Shown: positions 50,040-62,649 of the stretch, one piece after another | Position numbering within the stretch: the stretch's first letter is position 1 | Layout of the letters: each line of letters starts with the position of its first letter | Source: Lentimonas sp. CC4 | GTDB lineage: Bacteria; Verrucomicrobiota; Verrucomicrobiia; Opitutales; Coraliomargaritaceae | NCBI RefSeq assembly: GCF_902728235.1 | Contig: NZ_CACVBO010000001.1 | Coordinates: forward strand, 186,001-250,000 | Reading direction: 5' to 3' | Length of the DNA: 64,000 bases | The notes under the pieces: model-generated | What the model was told of the DNA's origin: nothing | The model's input: the letters and a program-made list of their open reading frames with translations, nothing else | Databases searched by the model: none | Program-made: the position numbers and the translations under genes

Positions 50040-51098
50040 ATGACCTCAGCAAGTAAAGACAGCTTAGACGAATTCTTAGAAATATTGCGCCATCTGGTGC
50101 GTGAGCCCTCAGTGGTCGGTTCGGAAGATTCCTTTTTTCGCGTATTGCGCCGTGAATTAGACGAAGTGGATGTCAAAATTGAATACCACCTCGGCTTGCT
50201 AGTCGCCAAAGGCAGTGCGCCCAACGATTTGATTATTTCAGCGCATGTCGATCGCAACGGCTTGATCTGCACGGGGCCGAACGAATTTCAATACGCCGCA
50301 TTTATATCCGGCAATCGTGGCGAGCTGACCGGCGACTCGATCTCCGAGCAAATGATCGCCAACGTCGCTGACCGCTTCACCAGCCAACGCGTGCAAGCAC
50401 ACCTCCCGTATGTCGGCACTTACCTCGGACAAGGAACGATCTCCAACGGCTACCTCTGCCCGAAGCGAAAGAATCTGATCTTCGAATTAGATGGCCTCAA
50501 TTTCCTACAGCCAGGCAGCTGTATTTCCTTCGTTGATCGGCTACAAGTGACCGACACGCACCTCTCTGCTCAGCTTGACAATGTCCTGAGCGTTGCACTC
50601 ATCATTTATTTATTCCGTAAAGGATTCAAAGGCACCGCTCTGTTTACCGCTCAAGAAGAAGCAGGCCGCAGCTGGCGCTATGCGCTCGCTTGGTTTCAAC
50701 GGAATAACATCAAAACAAATCGGCTGCTAGTGCTAGACACGAGCCCCTACCCGACTCCACAAGCCGCAGCCGAACAAGACGTCGTGCTACGCAATAAAGA
50801 TGCCAGCGCAGCATTCGCCCCTTGCTTCACCGCTGAAGTTGCGGACCGCTGTCAGCAATTAGGCATTCGCACCAGCTACAAAGACGCATGGATCGAACAG
50901 CAAAACCTCGACAATAACCGCCCGGCCCCCATGTCTCTGGGCCGCACGGAACTAGGCCGTCTCATCGCAGCCACCGAAGGTAACATCAGCGGCACCACCC
51001 TACAAATTCCAACCACCGGCTATCACACAGCCAACGAAACTGCATCTCTAAATTCCGTCCGTGCCATCATACAACTTCTGAGCAGCTATATCCATTAG
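50040..51098 (+). CDS. M42-like metallopeptidase (aminopeptidase family)
   Basis: 352 residues. M42/M20-type zinc ligands: [10 protein letters not shown] (His, Asp), [10 protein letters not shown] (Asp), [10 protein letters not shown] (catalytic Glu and ligand Glu) and TTGYHTANE (His near the C-terminus). Sequence is more diverged than typical M42 glutamyl aminopeptidases; substrate unknown. It is not clearly in an operon. Confidence 0.85.
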   Translation: MTSASKDSLDEFLEILRHLVREPSVVGSEDSFFRVLRRELDEVDVKIEYHLGLLVAKGSAPNDLIISAHVDRNGLICTGPNEFQYAAFISGNRGELTGDSISEQMIANVADRFTSQRVQAHLPYVGTYLGQGTISNGYLCPKRKNLIFELDGLNFLQPGSCISFVDRLQVTDTHLSAQLDNVLSVALIIYLFRKGFKGTALFTAQEEAGRSWRYALAWFQRNNIKTNRLLVLDTSPYPTPQAAAEQDVVLRNKDASAAFAPCFTAEVADRCQQLGIRTSYKDAWIEQQNLDNNRPAPMSLGRTELGRLIAATEGNISGTTLQIPTTGYHTANETASLNSVRAIIQLLSSYIH

Positions 51099-51174
51099 GC
51101 GACCGCGTAAACGAAAGCGACAGGAGTGTCGCTTCTACGCTGGAAAACTGTGGGCACTCCGTTACGCTGCAGGC

Positions 51175-52008
51175 ATGAATTCAGAATCACTCGCAGTCAT
51201 TGGCCTTGGCATCATCGGATCCATCTGGGCGGAACACTATAAAACGGACGGTTGCTTAGTCGCGTCGTGGAATCGCACGCCGAAGCCTGAGCTCGATCTG
51301 ATGCAGGCAACGCTGGCGGAGTGCGCAGAACGCGCGACGCTGTTACAAATCTGCCTGTATGATGCGGCGTCGGTCGAGTCGGTGCTCGATCAACTGGAAC
51401 CGTTCCTCACTGACACGCATTGCGTGATTCAGTCTTCGACCATCGACAGCGCGAGCGCGGAGCGCATTGCCGCACGTGTGCGCGCCACCGGTGCGAGCTA
51501 TGTCGAATCCCCCTTCACAGGTAGCAAGCCAGCCGCCGAAGTGCGCAAGACGGTATTCTTTATGGGCGGCGAACCGGAGGATATCAAACGCGTGCAACCA
51601 CCCCTGGCACAGATCTCCGCTCAACAATTCCATATCGGCTCGCCCGCTCAAGCGGCGACGATCAAGTTGGCGATGAATCTACAAATCGCAGTGATGACAG
51701 AAGCGCTCTGCGAGAGTATCACGATGAGTCGCGATGCAGGCATTGAGGACGACACATTCTTTGAGGTGATGAAGCAGAACGTCGCATGGTCAGGGCTTGC
51801 AGAACTCAAGGAGCCGAAACTACGCGACGCAGATTTCGCGCCTCAGTTTTCGGTCAAGAACATGCACAAGGATATGCGTCTGGCGCAGCAAAGTAGCAAG
51901 GGTGAGCTGCCGATCCTAAAGCAAGTTTGCGAGTGCCTGAATCAAACCGAAGCCGCCGGCCACGGTGATGACGACTTCATCTCGCTGATTAAAGTGTTGA
52001 AGAGCTAA
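51175..52008 (+). CDS. NAD(P)-dependent beta-hydroxyacid dehydrogenase (GLYR1/HIBADH family)
   Basis: 277 residues. Rossmann motif [15 protein letters not shown], substrate loop [20 protein letters not shown], catalytic Lys in [19 protein letters not shown], and an all-helical C-terminal domain with [10 protein letters not shown]. It reduces a small beta-hydroxyacid or succinic-semialdehyde-like substrate; the exact one is not clear from context. The leader contains a short GCGACAGGAGTGTCGCTT hairpin (about 51117-51136). Confidence 0.88.
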   Translation: MNSESLAVIGLGIIGSIWAEHYKTDGCLVASWNRTPKPELDLMQATLAECAERATLLQICLYDAASVESVLDQLEPFLTDTHCVIQSSTIDSASAERIAARVRATGASYVESPFTGSKPAAEVRKTVFFMGGEPEDIKRVQPPLAQISAQQFHIGSPAQAATIKLAMNLQIAVMTEALCESITMSRDAGIEDDTFFEVMKQNVAWSGLAELKEPKLRDADFAPQFSVKNMHKDMRLAQQSSKGELPILKQVCECLNQTEAAGHGDDDFISLIKVLKS

Positions 52009-52050
52009 GCAGCAAATAACACCTCTGCGTCATCGTTGGACGCATGCCGA

Positions 52051-53175
52051 TCACGCCTCCTCGGAGGCAGGAACCGATGACGCATGCAGCTCTTCAGCGT
52101 GCGGATCTTCGTCGACCCAGCCCATGAAGACTTGATAGCCGACAGCCAATAACACTGCACCGATAAACAAACCGATAAAACCGGCAGTAATCATACCGCC
52201 CAAAGCACCAATCAAAATAACTGGCATCGGCGCATCGACACCGCGCCCGAGCAGCATCGGTTTGAGCACATTATCCGCGAGTGCTGCGACGATGAAGAAA
52301 ATCGTGAAGACCACATTCATCACCGAAGAGGCATCACCGACCATCCACATGTAGGCAATAATTGGAACAGCCAACAGCAGCGCAGGGAGTTGTAAAATAC
52401 CAAAGATCAGCACGATCAATGTCAGCACACCCGCTGCTGGAATGTCCGCAAAGATAAAGCCCACACCAAAGAGCAGCGACTGAATCACTGCCACACCCAG
52501 CACGCCAACTGCAACTGATCGCACCGTCGCGGTGCACAACTTACGCATACTCTCGCCCTTCTCAGGTCCGCAAGCACGACGATAAATCTTTTTCAGTCCC
52601 GCGATACCGGAGTCACCAAAGGCCATCATCACTGAGGCCACGACGAAGGCGGCAAAAAGTTTAAGCATCGAACTGGCACCACTCACTGCAAAACCAAGCC
52701 CATCCTTACTGTATTTGACCAGTAAGTCGTGGTTACTCTTAATTAACTCAGGTAAATTGGTCGCTGCGGCATCCCATGCTTGATACACACGCTCGCCCAC
52801 AACTGGCCATTCTGCCACCGATTCCTTGGGAGGATCGATCTCATAGGTCTGAGTGACCAAGGCATTGTGCGCATGCTGCGCACGTGCCAGAACTGCATTG
52901 GCAACGAAAAACATCGGCACACCAAAGCCCACCATCAATAGGATCACCATGATTGTCGAAGCTCTGCCTTGCTTGCACTTAAAGGTCTTCACAAACTTCT
53001 GGTGCACTGGGTAGAGCGCAACTGCCATAATCAAGGCCCACAACATAATGCCAGTAAACGGTGCAAACACTCTGGCGCACAGCACCACAATAAAGGCAAT
53101 TAGGCTAAAACGTATCAAGACCTCCATAAAGGTCTTCGCATTGATCATTCGGGTCGATTCGGCAGTATCGCTCAT
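52051..53175 (-). CDS. AI-2E family (PerM-like) membrane permease
   Basis: 374 residues with about eight helices: ALIRFSLIAFIVVLCARVFAP-like N-terminal hydrophobic pair, a soluble loop (about 100-150), and the C-terminal AIQSLLFGVGFIFADIPAAG and PVILIGALGGMITAGFIGLF helices. The substrate is unknown. Only family-level similarity to the permease at 323-1504. Its C-terminus (WVDEDPHAEELHASSVPASE) is acidic. Confidence 0.85.
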   Translation of the reverse strand: MSDTAESTRMINAKTFMEVLIRFSLIAFIVVLCARVFAPFTGIMLWALIMAVALYPVHQKFVKTFKCKQGRASTIMVILLMVGFGVPMFFVANAVLARAQHAHNALVTQTYEIDPPKESVAEWPVVGERVYQAWDAAATNLPELIKSNHDLLVKYSKDGLGFAVSGASSMLKLFAAFVVASVMMAFGDSGIAGLKKIYRRACGPEKGESMRKLCTATVRSVAVGVLGVAVIQSLLFGVGFIFADIPAAGVLTLIVLIFGILQLPALLLAVPIIAYMWMVGDASSVMNVVFTIFFIVAALADNVLKPMLLGRGVDAPMPVILIGALGGMITAGFIGLFIGAVLLAVGYQVFMGWVDEDPHAEELHASSVPASEEA

Positions 53176-53439
53176 AGTTGTATATGTAAGGGTAGTATTA
53201 AGTCAGATGACACATACTAAGCGCACATAACGCAGTAAGTCTAGGGCACAGAGTGGATTTCTTCGACTATGACTTTCACAGCCGTCTGATGCGGAGAATT
53301 CCCAAAGTGATAAAGGCGCTACTGAGTTTTAGAGCGCAACGATGATGTAGCGGTGCCTGTGGCAGCTGAAAAACAGACAAGAATGTCTGTATCACTTATC
53401 ACTCTCTCACTACCACTCTCACTATTCGGCGTAGCCGAA

Positions 53440-54657
53440 TTAGCGCCCGCGACGGATCTCGGAGCCCTTGAACTGCACGCGCACGCGGCAAACACGTTTG
53501 ATGCGGTTCTTGATCTTAAAGGTCTTCGGATCGATCGACTCAGGCACTTCCTCGCGACGGACGTCTACAATCGCATGGTAACCACGCTCAGAGAAAATAT
53601 CGATCAACATGGCAAGCGCCACTGTATCATCAAATAACCGATCCTCGGTATTCACCACAGCCATGCCTGAAATCGCATGACGTTGAACGATCGGCATAAA
53701 GTCGCGGTTAATCGTATCCACAACATGCGAGAAGAGATCATTCTGGCGCTGCTCATAGGAGTCGAGACGATCAACGAGATCCTGACGTGCATGCTTCGAG
53801 AGCGTGCTGGCGATCGGAATCGATGAGAGACGGTCGTAAGTGGCTTCGTCGAGTTCGAGTGAGCCCTGATAGCGCAGCTCCTTATCGATACGTCCACGGA
53901 CTTCTTCGATCGTGCCATGCGCATTGATAAAGTGGTAGAAGAAGATCTCACGTAGATCCTTGAGTGCGCCGTAAGTCTTTTCCTTAAAAGTGCGGTAGCG
54001 ATTGAGCGCTGCTTCTGGGTCGAGGTCGGTCGCACGGAGTTCCATCAACTCGCCATCACCGGACTCCTTGACCTTTTCATTATGAATACGAGCCTGCTCT
54101 CCACGATAAATTTGACGGCGCACGCTCTCTTTCTCGTCTACGAATAGCACGACGATATGGAAGTGTGGCTTTTTGAAATACTCGGAATAGAGGGTCGCGG
54201 CATACTTATTACGCAACGCTACAAGCTTGGTGAACAGTAACTTCACGCACTCCACCTGCACCTTTGTGCGTGGAAAGCCATCGACCACCGCCCCGGATTT
54301 ATACACCGGCTCCAGCAACTTACGTAGGATAATTTCGATCACCTCGCGGTCACCCACCAACATCCCCGCATCAATCTTCTTACGCGCTTCAGGGCTTTCC
54401 AGCAGCGAACTGACGACCACCGGCGGCGCAGTCAAATCGCGGAAGTTCATAATGAAATTGGTATTCGTGCCCTTACCTGCGCCAGGCGCACCATTCAGCC
54501 AGAAAATTTCCTTCGGAAAACGTAAGTTCTCTTCGCCGATCTCATCAACGAGCATCGTCCAAACGGATTGGAAGATAATCTGCGCGTCTTTGACCTCGAG
54601 GTCTTGTATATCCTTGGATGCGATTTCCGGAGCTGCGCCGGCGGGTGAAGAAGCCAT
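53440..54657 (-). CDS. Adenylate-kinase-like nucleoside monophosphate kinase with long C-terminal extension
   Basis: 405 residues. From about residue 45: [20 protein letters not shown] (P-loop), [20 protein letters not shown] (NMP-site), [19 protein letters not shown] and [19 protein letters not shown] (lid-adjacent Arg), as in adenylate kinases. The last about 150 residues ([20 protein letters not shown] onwards) do not belong to the kinase fold. A GTP- or UMP-specific relative cannot be excluded. It lies 93 bp from lpxK on the same strand. Confidence 0.82.
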   Translation of the reverse strand: MASSPAGAAPEIASKDIQDLEVKDAQIIFQSVWTMLVDEIGEENLRFPKEIFWLNGAPGAGKGTNTNFIMNFRDLTAPPVVVSSLLESPEARKKIDAGMLVGDREVIEIILRKLLEPVYKSGAVVDGFPRTKVQVECVKLLFTKLVALRNKYAATLYSEYFKKPHFHIVVLFVDEKESVRRQIYRGEQARIHNEKVKESGDGELMELRATDLDPEAALNRYRTFKEKTYGALKDLREIFFYHFINAHGTIEEVRGRIDKELRYQGSLELDEATYDRLSSIPIASTLSKHARQDLVDRLDSYEQRQNDLFSHVVDTINRDFMPIVQRHAISGMAVVNTEDRLFDDTVALAMLIDIFSERGYHAIVDVRREEVPESIDPKTFKIKNRIKRVCRVRVQFKGSEIRRGR

Positions 54658-54750
54658 GGTGGTAGTAGGTAATGTTAGTCTAAAAGGAAGCTATTGAGCA
54701 GTGGCGAAGAGATGGCTCGGACTCAAGCATCTTCCATGCCTCGACAACAC

Positions 54751-55980
54751 TTAATTAATCGTATTCAACGGCGGACGTGTCATTTGCTCTGGGGTATTGC
54801 GCGGCAAGCAAATACGGGCAGCCGCTCCCTCGAAGTCCTCTTCCCCTGATAGAATGTCGATTTCGAGGCGAAGAAAATAGATCGGAATGGTCGGTTTGAT
54901 GTCCTCAAATAGGCGCACGGCGTCTTTCTCCGTGGTCACAATCATATCGAGTTTCGCCTCGGCTGCCTGATCATAGACATGCTGAATCTCGGCACGCGAA
55001 AAACGGTGATGGTCAAGAAAGCGGTGGTTCTCGCGAATCTCCGCTCCATAGCCGCGCAGCATATTCTCGAAGCTCTCTGGCGAAGCGATACCGCTAAAGG
55101 CTGAAATGCGTGCGCCCTGGAGTGTCTCGAGCGGTAGTTGCTCACCCGTGTCCACGCATTGCAAAAATTGCGGCTGGTGCGAGCATTCGATGATTTCCGC
55201 GTCGGGGTTATGCTCGCGAATCAGCTCCAACAACGCCTCGTCTTGATGACCGTCGGACTTCGTAAGGAAGATATAGCTCGCACGTGACAGATGCTTAATC
55301 GGCTCGCGCAAGATACCACGCGGCAACAGGTGCTGATTACCGAACGGGTTGGTCTTATCAACGAGCAACAGGTTTAAACGACCTTTGAGCGGCAAGTATT
55401 GAAAGCCATCATCGAGGATCAGCGTATCACAGCCGAAGCGGCGAATGGCAAACGAGCCCGCCTTCACACGGTTTTTATCGCAGAGCACCACCACCCCCGG
55501 AAGGTTCGATGCGAGCATAAACGGCTCATCTCCAGCTACTTCCGAGTCAAGCAGGACATTCTTACCATCGCTGACGATCTTCGGCGGATCTTCTTCCCCG
55601 TGTGTGAGCTTACGCCACATTTTTTTAAGCAATGGCTCTTTCTTACTCTTATAACCACGGCTGAGAATGGCCACTTTACGGCCGCGCTCCGTCAGCGTGC
55701 GCGCAAATTTCTCCACCACAGGCGTCTTCCCCGTGCCACCGACGGTCAAATTCCCCACCACCACAACTAGGCAACCAAGTGGCTTATTGCGGAGAATGCG
55801 GTGCTCGTAGAGATACCAGCGTAGTTGCACGACAAAACTAAAGATAAACGAGAGCCCATAGAGGAACGAACCGAAAATCTCCGCGGCACGCCCATGCTGC
55901 CGATCGTAGATCACATCCGCAGTGAATTGCGCAAAGTCATTGCCCTTGCGCGCTAGGTCTTCGCGGAATTTACGTAACAT
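54751..55980 (-). CDS. lpxK: Tetraacyldisaccharide 4'-kinase
   Basis: Phosphorylates the lipid A precursor at the 4' position; inner membrane. 409 residues, longer than the about 330 of enteric LpxK, with a N-terminal membrane segment near residues 37-57. P-loop [31 protein letters not shown]; catalytic region [32 protein letters not shown] near the C-terminus. It confirms an LPS-type outer membrane. Confidence 0.95.
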   Translation of the reverse strand: MLRKFREDLARKGNDFAQFTADVIYDRQHGRAAEIFGSFLYGLSFIFSFVVQLRWYLYEHRILRNKPLGCLVVVVGNLTVGGTGKTPVVEKFARTLTERGRKVAILSRGYKSKKEPLLKKMWRKLTHGEEDPPKIVSDGKNVLLDSEVAGDEPFMLASNLPGVVVLCDKNRVKAGSFAIRRFGCDTLILDDGFQYLPLKGRLNLLLVDKTNPFGNQHLLPRGILREPIKHLSRASYIFLTKSDGHQDEALLELIREHNPDAEIIECSHQPQFLQCVDTGEQLPLETLQGARISAFSGIASPESFENMLRGYGAEIRENHRFLDHHRFSRAEIQHVYDQAAEAKLDMIVTTEKDAVRLFEDIKPTIPIYFLRLEIDILSGEEDFEGAAARICLPRNTPEQMTRPPLNTIN

Positions 55981-56367
55981 GAAAAAGAGTGAAAGTGATG
56001 AATGTGATAAGTGAAAGGTCTCTCAAAAATTAGAAACAGGATTGACGCCAGTTTTAATCGCCTGTTTTACCGAAAACCTAGCGATCCCCGTTTAACAAAG
56101 TCAAAGTAATGCGGGAAGAGATTGAGATCGCCAAACTCCATTTCCCTCGACACACGATAATTTTACGCCTTTTTCCAACTGATGAATATTCGCATCCTAT
56201 ACATGTTACCCCTCCACAACTGGATTTTCGGTTGCTTAGCGGCATGTATGTGTTTCCCGGATGCGCAAGCGATCAGCCATCGATAACCCCACTATATAGT
56301 CCATTTTTCCAGAGCCTTCGTCTTATACGAAGGCTCACCTCTTTAAAGACAGACAGTCACAGATCAC
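55981..56367. other. Intergenic region between lpxK and topB with a hairpin
   Basis: AGTGAAAGTGATGAATGTGA words lie next to lpxK. A perfect 10-bp hairpin GAGCCTTCGT/ACGAAGGCTC (56312-56336, loop CTTAT) lies 32 bp before topB, without a T tract. Confidence 0.5.
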
Positions 56368-58929
<2,562 letters not shown>

Positions 58930-58972
58930 GGTAGCAATCAGTCATTATTCATCATTCATTAGCCATTAAACA

Positions 58973-60118
58973 ATGAAACCAACAGTCAAACCAGCACGTC
59001 CTTATTTCTCATCCGGCCCTTGCAGCAAGCGCCCCGGTTGGTCGCTTGAAGCGCTCAACGAAGCACTTGTCGGCCGTTCTCACCGCGCAAAGCCAGCGAA
59101 GGCGCGCATCGAAGAAGTCATCGACAAGTCCGCATCCATCCTCGGCCTACCCGAAGGTTATGTCTGCGGCATCGTCCCTGCATCCGACACCGGTGCGATG
59201 GAAATGGCAATGTGGTCACTCCTCGGCGCTCGTGGCGTTGATATGTGCGCATGGGAGTCCTTCGGCTCCGGTTGGGTGACTGACGTGCTCAAGCAGCTCA
59301 AGCTCGACAACGTCAACAAGCACGAAGCCGACTACGGCAAACTGCCAGACTTCAGCAAAGTTGATTTCAACAACGACGTCATCTTCACTTACAACGGCAC
59401 CACTTCAGGCGTCAAAGTCCCCAACCTCGACTGGATCCCAGCCGACCGTGCAGGCCTCACGATTTGCGACGCGACCTCTGCGGTCTTCGCAATGGACATC
59501 GACTACACGAAGTTGGACGTCGTGACATGGTCATGGCAAAAAGTCATGGGTGGCGAAGGGGCACACGGAATGATCGTGCTCAGCCCACGCGCGATTGAGC
59601 GTCTCGAAAGCTACACACCCGCATGGCCACTGCCTAAGATCTTCCGCCTGACAAAGGGTGGCAAGCTCATCAAGGGCATCTTCAGCGGTGCAACGATCAA
59701 CACCGTCTCCATGCTCGCCATCGAAGACGCAGTGGACGGCCTACGCTGGGCAGAAAGCATCGGCGGCCTACCGAAGCTGATCGAACGCTCCGAAGCCAAC
59801 CTCGCAGCACTGTCTGCATGGGTCGAGAAGACCGATTGGATCGAGTTCCTCGCCGAAGAGCCAGCCACCGTGTCCAACACATCGATCTGCCTCAAGATCA
59901 CAGCAGACTGGTATCAAGCCCTTCCAGCCGACGAGCAAGCCGCCAAGGCGAAGCAACTCGTCAGCCTGCTCGACAAAGAAGGCGTCGGTTACGATTTCGG
60001 CAGCTACCGCGACGCACCCGACGGTCTCCGCATCTGGGGTGGCGCAACGGTGGACACCGCCGACATCGAAGCCCTCCTGCCATGGCTCGACTGGGCCTTC
60101 GAAGAGATCCAGGGCTAG
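58973..60118 (+). CDS. serC: Phosphoserine aminotransferase
   Basis: PLP enzyme of serine synthesis. 381 residues of the class V SerC branch: [59 protein letters not shown] and the PLP lysine in [19 protein letters not shown]. Conserved [20 protein letters not shown]. Ends at a strong terminator. No serA or serB close by. Confidence 0.95.
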   Translation: MKPTVKPARPYFSSGPCSKRPGWSLEALNEALVGRSHRAKPAKARIEEVIDKSASILGLPEGYVCGIVPASDTGAMEMAMWSLLGARGVDMCAWESFGSGWVTDVLKQLKLDNVNKHEADYGKLPDFSKVDFNNDVIFTYNGTTSGVKVPNLDWIPADRAGLTICDATSAVFAMDIDYTKLDVVTWSWQKVMGGEGAHGMIVLSPRAIERLESYTPAWPLPKIFRLTKGGKLIKGIFSGATINTVSMLAIEDAVDGLRWAESIGGLPKLIERSEANLAALSAWVEKTDWIEFLAEEPATVSNTSICLKITADWYQALPADEQAAKAKQLVSLLDKEGVGYDFGSYRDAPDGLRIWGGATVDTADIEALLPWLDWAFEEIQG

Positions 60119-60133
60119 TAGATGCCGAAGCGG

Positions 60134-60174
60134 CATGAACGTTGAACGTCAAACGCTCAACATCGAACGCTGAA
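60134..60174. repeat. AACGTTGAACGTC word repeat after serC
   Basis: AACGTTGAACGTCAAACGCT and CAACATCGAACGCTGAATCA; family as at 1516-1618. Confidence 0.65.
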
Positions 60175-60186
60175 TCATTTAAAACG

Positions 60187-60219
60187 AAAGGACGCTCCAC
60201 ATGGAGCGTCCTTTTTTTT
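60187..60219 (+). terminator. Rho-independent terminator of serC
   Basis: Perfect 13-bp stem AAAGGACGCTCCA / TGGAGCGTCCTTT (60187-60199 with 60202-60214), with T tract. Confidence 0.92.
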
Positions 60220-60248
60220 GTGTGCGTATGGCCTTCAACTGAGAATTC

Positions 60249-60350
60249 GGGAGGGATGGCCTCCGCTCTTGCCGCGTTCTACGCTGCCGTCTGCAGAGCC
60301 TAAGCACTCAACCAAAGCACCGACACACCGCACGGACGAGGCGGAGCCTG
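60249..60350. repeat. Degenerate REP family B element
   Basis: GGGAGGGATGGCCTCCGC left end, ACTCAACCAAAGCACCGACA middle words and GACGAGGCGGAGC right end; the final TCCCTCCC arm is lost. Confidence 0.65.
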
Positions 60351-60422
60351 ATCTTTACCCATAAGTTTGTGTCTTCTTGTTTTCGCTATGAACCCGGTTC
60401 TTTGAGCTCCTCCCAGATACAA

Positions 60423-60662
60423 ATGCATCACTGCCAGCCCATCGAAGGCAAAGATCCCACCGTCAACATCAAGACCCGCAAGCTCTCCCTATCACGTAAC
60501 TTATCACTCATGTGCCGACAAGCTGGCTATGATTGGACAGTCGAAAACGGCGTCATCATGATAGCCACTCCAGGCAGCGGCGAAGAACTGCAGACTCAGA
60601 TTATTCCCATTAGCTCAACCACCTCTCGGCGCCTGACTGCGATTCAAGGTGTGATTCGTTAG
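60423..60662 (+). CDS. Short STN/secretin-N-like protein or fragment
   Basis: 79 residues from the ATG at 60423. VNIKTRKLSLSRNLSLMCRQ and AGYDWTVENGVIMIAT resemble the short beta-alpha-beta STN domain (secretin and TonB N-terminus). There is no signal peptide, and the sequence stops soon after the domain, so it may be the remnant of a larger exported protein. An RBS is not clear. Coding status uncertain. Confidence 0.4.
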   Translation: MHHCQPIEGKDPTVNIKTRKLSLSRNLSLMCRQAGYDWTVENGVIMIATPGSGEELQTQIIPISSTTSRRLTAIQGVIR

Positions 60663-60901
60663 GACTAAACGCGATGACGCGTAAAATTAAGAGCGTAGCA
60701 GTCACATCAGCAATTTACTAGGTCAGTAATATTTATGAGTCAGCCTCCTTGCAAAGTAGCGCCGCGTGGCAATCGAATACGTGCCAGTGTTGTCGCTGCG
60801 GCGAGCAAGCTCGCGCCCTACGGTTACCTTTGAACCTTCCCCTTACAATCCACACTGCGATCTAGTCTTGTCGCCACAGCATTCTAAGGCATCCTGTGCG
60901 C

Positions 60902-61951
60902 ATGACTTTATTCCTCAAAGTGCTAGAACTGATTGGCCCACTCGCGGCGACGTTCCTCAGCGCAGTGCTGATACTGATTGCCACGGACAAGTTGATGCGT
61001 GCCCGTGCCCACTCGCGCCAGGTTCAGAACAACTTCGCGCGGCACATCACAATCATCTCAATAAGCGTCGTGAGTTTAATCGCGGTGATTCTAGCGCTGC
61101 CAATCCACGACGAAATGAAGGGGCAGCTCTTCAGCCTAATCAGTGTCGCACTCACCGTGGTCGTCGCCCTCTCGTCTACCACCATTGTGTCCAATGCCAT
61201 GGCAGGCATCATGTCCCGAACGATTGGCAGTTTTAAGGTTGGGGATTTCGTTAAATCCGAAGAGCACTTTGGCCGTATTACCGAACGTGGCCTATTACAC
61301 ACTGAGATTCAAACTGAAGACCGCGATCTCATGACTGTGCCCAATCTCTATTTAATGACCAATCCCTTCCGAGTCGTGCAGAACTCTGGCACAGTGGTCT
61401 CCGCCACTGTTTCGCTTGGCTACGATATCGATCACAGCGAAATCGAACCCAAACTCATCGAAGCTGCCAATGCCGTAGAACTGGAAGAGCCCTTTGTCAG
61501 AATACTAGAACTAGGCGACTTCTCCGTCTCTTATCGCGTCGGGGGCTTTTTATCCGAGGTTACCAAGCTCGTCAGCACACGCTCCAAACTGAACAAAGCC
61601 GTGCTCGATTCGCTGCACAAGGGGGACATTGAAATCGCCTCTCCGAATATCATGGCGCAGCGTCCAATCACCGATGGGAAAAAATTCATTCCCAAAAGAA
61701 CCAAAGGTCAGCAGCCCAGAGTCAAAAATATCGACGCGCCCGACGAGCGCATATTCGACAAAGCCGAGCGTGCTGCCGAAAAGGAGCGCCTCAGCGCAGA
61801 GCACGACCAGATTAGCCACGAGCTTGAAGTGATGGAGAAAGAAGCCAAAGACGACGAGACCGAGCCACTCGCAGTCACGATGCATCGTCGCCGTTTGAAA
61901 GCGATCGAACGCAAGCTAGAGTTGATGGTATCAGTCGAAGCTGAAACGTAG
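60902..61951 (+). CDS. Mechanosensitive ion channel (MscS family)
   Basis: 349 residues. Three N-terminal helices (about 5-25, 47-65, 73-95) and the pore-end/beta domain AMAGIMSRTIGSFKVGDFVK then GRITERGLLHTEIQTEDRDL with VPNLYLMTNPFRVVQNSG are MscS-like. The C-terminus is a charged coiled coil (AERAAEKERLSAEHDQISHE). It releases solutes on osmotic downshock. The stop codon TAG (61949-61951) lies in the GTAG head of a REP element. A GTG two codons upstream is an alternative start. Confidence 0.88.
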   Translation: MTLFLKVLELIGPLAATFLSAVLILIATDKLMRARAHSRQVQNNFARHITIISISVVSLIAVILALPIHDEMKGQLFSLISVALTVVVALSSTTIVSNAMAGIMSRTIGSFKVGDFVKSEEHFGRITERGLLHTEIQTEDRDLMTVPNLYLMTNPFRVVQNSGTVVSATVSLGYDIDHSEIEPKLIEAANAVELEEPFVRILELGDFSVSYRVGGFLSEVTKLVSTRSKLNKAVLDSLHKGDIEIASPNIMAQRPITDGKKFIPKRTKGQQPRVKNIDAPDERIFDKAERAAEKERLSAEHDQISHELEVMEKEAKDDETEPLAVTMHRRRLKAIERKLELMVSVEAET

Positions 61952-62061
61952 GGGCGTTGGCCTTCGGGAGGGACGGCCTCTGCACTTGCAGCGTTCTACG
62001 CTGCCGTCAGCCGCGCCTCAGCACCAGCACACCGCAAGACGAGGCAGAGCTCGTCCCTCCC
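61948..62061. repeat. Composite REP: family A head joined to a full family B element
   Basis: GTAGGGGCGTTGGCC (family A left end) begins at 61948 and overlaps the stop codon of the MscS gene. The family B element spans 61966-62061 with GGGAGGGACGGCCTC and GCTCGTCCCTCCC ends. Confidence 0.75.
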
Positions 62062-62122
62062 GAATGGATTGAGCAAAAAATCACAATTCTTGATGCGCGG
62101 CTGGTAAACAACCTTCCTCGGC

Positions 62123-62359
62123 TTAATCTTCGGGCAAAGCTTCGAATTCGACTCGTCGCGCTTCCATCCATTCATTGAGCGCTTCGGGGGACTGCATGAG
62201 CTGCATCATCTGACCGATCGCTGCCATGTGGGCAGCATCCTGCTGCTGAAACATTTCCATGCCGTGCGCTTTACTGAGCTCAGTCAGTTCCTCAAAAGAA
62301 TTTGCGTGAAACGCCACGTCGCACGCGCCACCCAGTTGTTTGCAAGTCATTGTTTTCAT
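62123..62359 (-). CDS. DUF1059-like small protein
   Basis: 78 residues starting MKTMTCKQLGGACDVAFHAN, the N-terminal DUF1059 pattern (CK-x2-G-x2-CD), followed by SFEELTELSKAHGMEMFQQQ and a helical, Met/Gln-rich C-terminus (QMMQLMQSPEALNEWMEARR). The two cysteines and one His could bind metal. Function unknown. It lies convergent to the MscS gene. Confidence 0.75.
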   Translation of the reverse strand: MKTMTCKQLGGACDVAFHANSFEELTELSKAHGMEMFQQQDAAHMAAIGQMMQLMQSPEALNEWMEARRVEFEALPED

Positions 62360-62469
62360 GACACTGTCCTTTGTTTGAATCGCGCCATTTGCAAATGAAT
62401 AATGACCTCGGGTAATGTTGAATCCCTAAACTACGGAATGGCACGAACTTAGGCTTAAATAGAATGAAT

Positions 62470-62605
62470 GTAGCGGTGCTGCTGGCCGTTTCGACAGGCT
62501 CAAGGCTCAGAGCTCGTCGAGGGGCGGCACCCGCGGGGGCAGGACGCGTTACAGAACGATGTGTGCTGTTGGCCTTTGCGCGGTCTTCGCAAGCAAAGCC
62601 CCTAC
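62470..62605 (-). repeat. REP family A element, minus orientation
   Basis: Right end CTTCGCAAGCAAAGCCCCTAC (62585-62605 region) is the inverse family A head. The left end TAGCGGTGCTGC is diverged, and the middle CAGGCTCAAGGCTCAGAGCT is unlike the other copies. Confidence 0.65.
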
Positions 62606-62649
62606 GCTAGAATAGCGATTCCGCAGTGTCAGCCGCAACACTAGCTCTA

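Noticed and set aside
53353-53637. 94-residue plus-strand ORF at the end of the kinase-like gene
   Set aside because: Starts in intergenic repeat DNA and is otherwise antisense to the kinase-like CDS.
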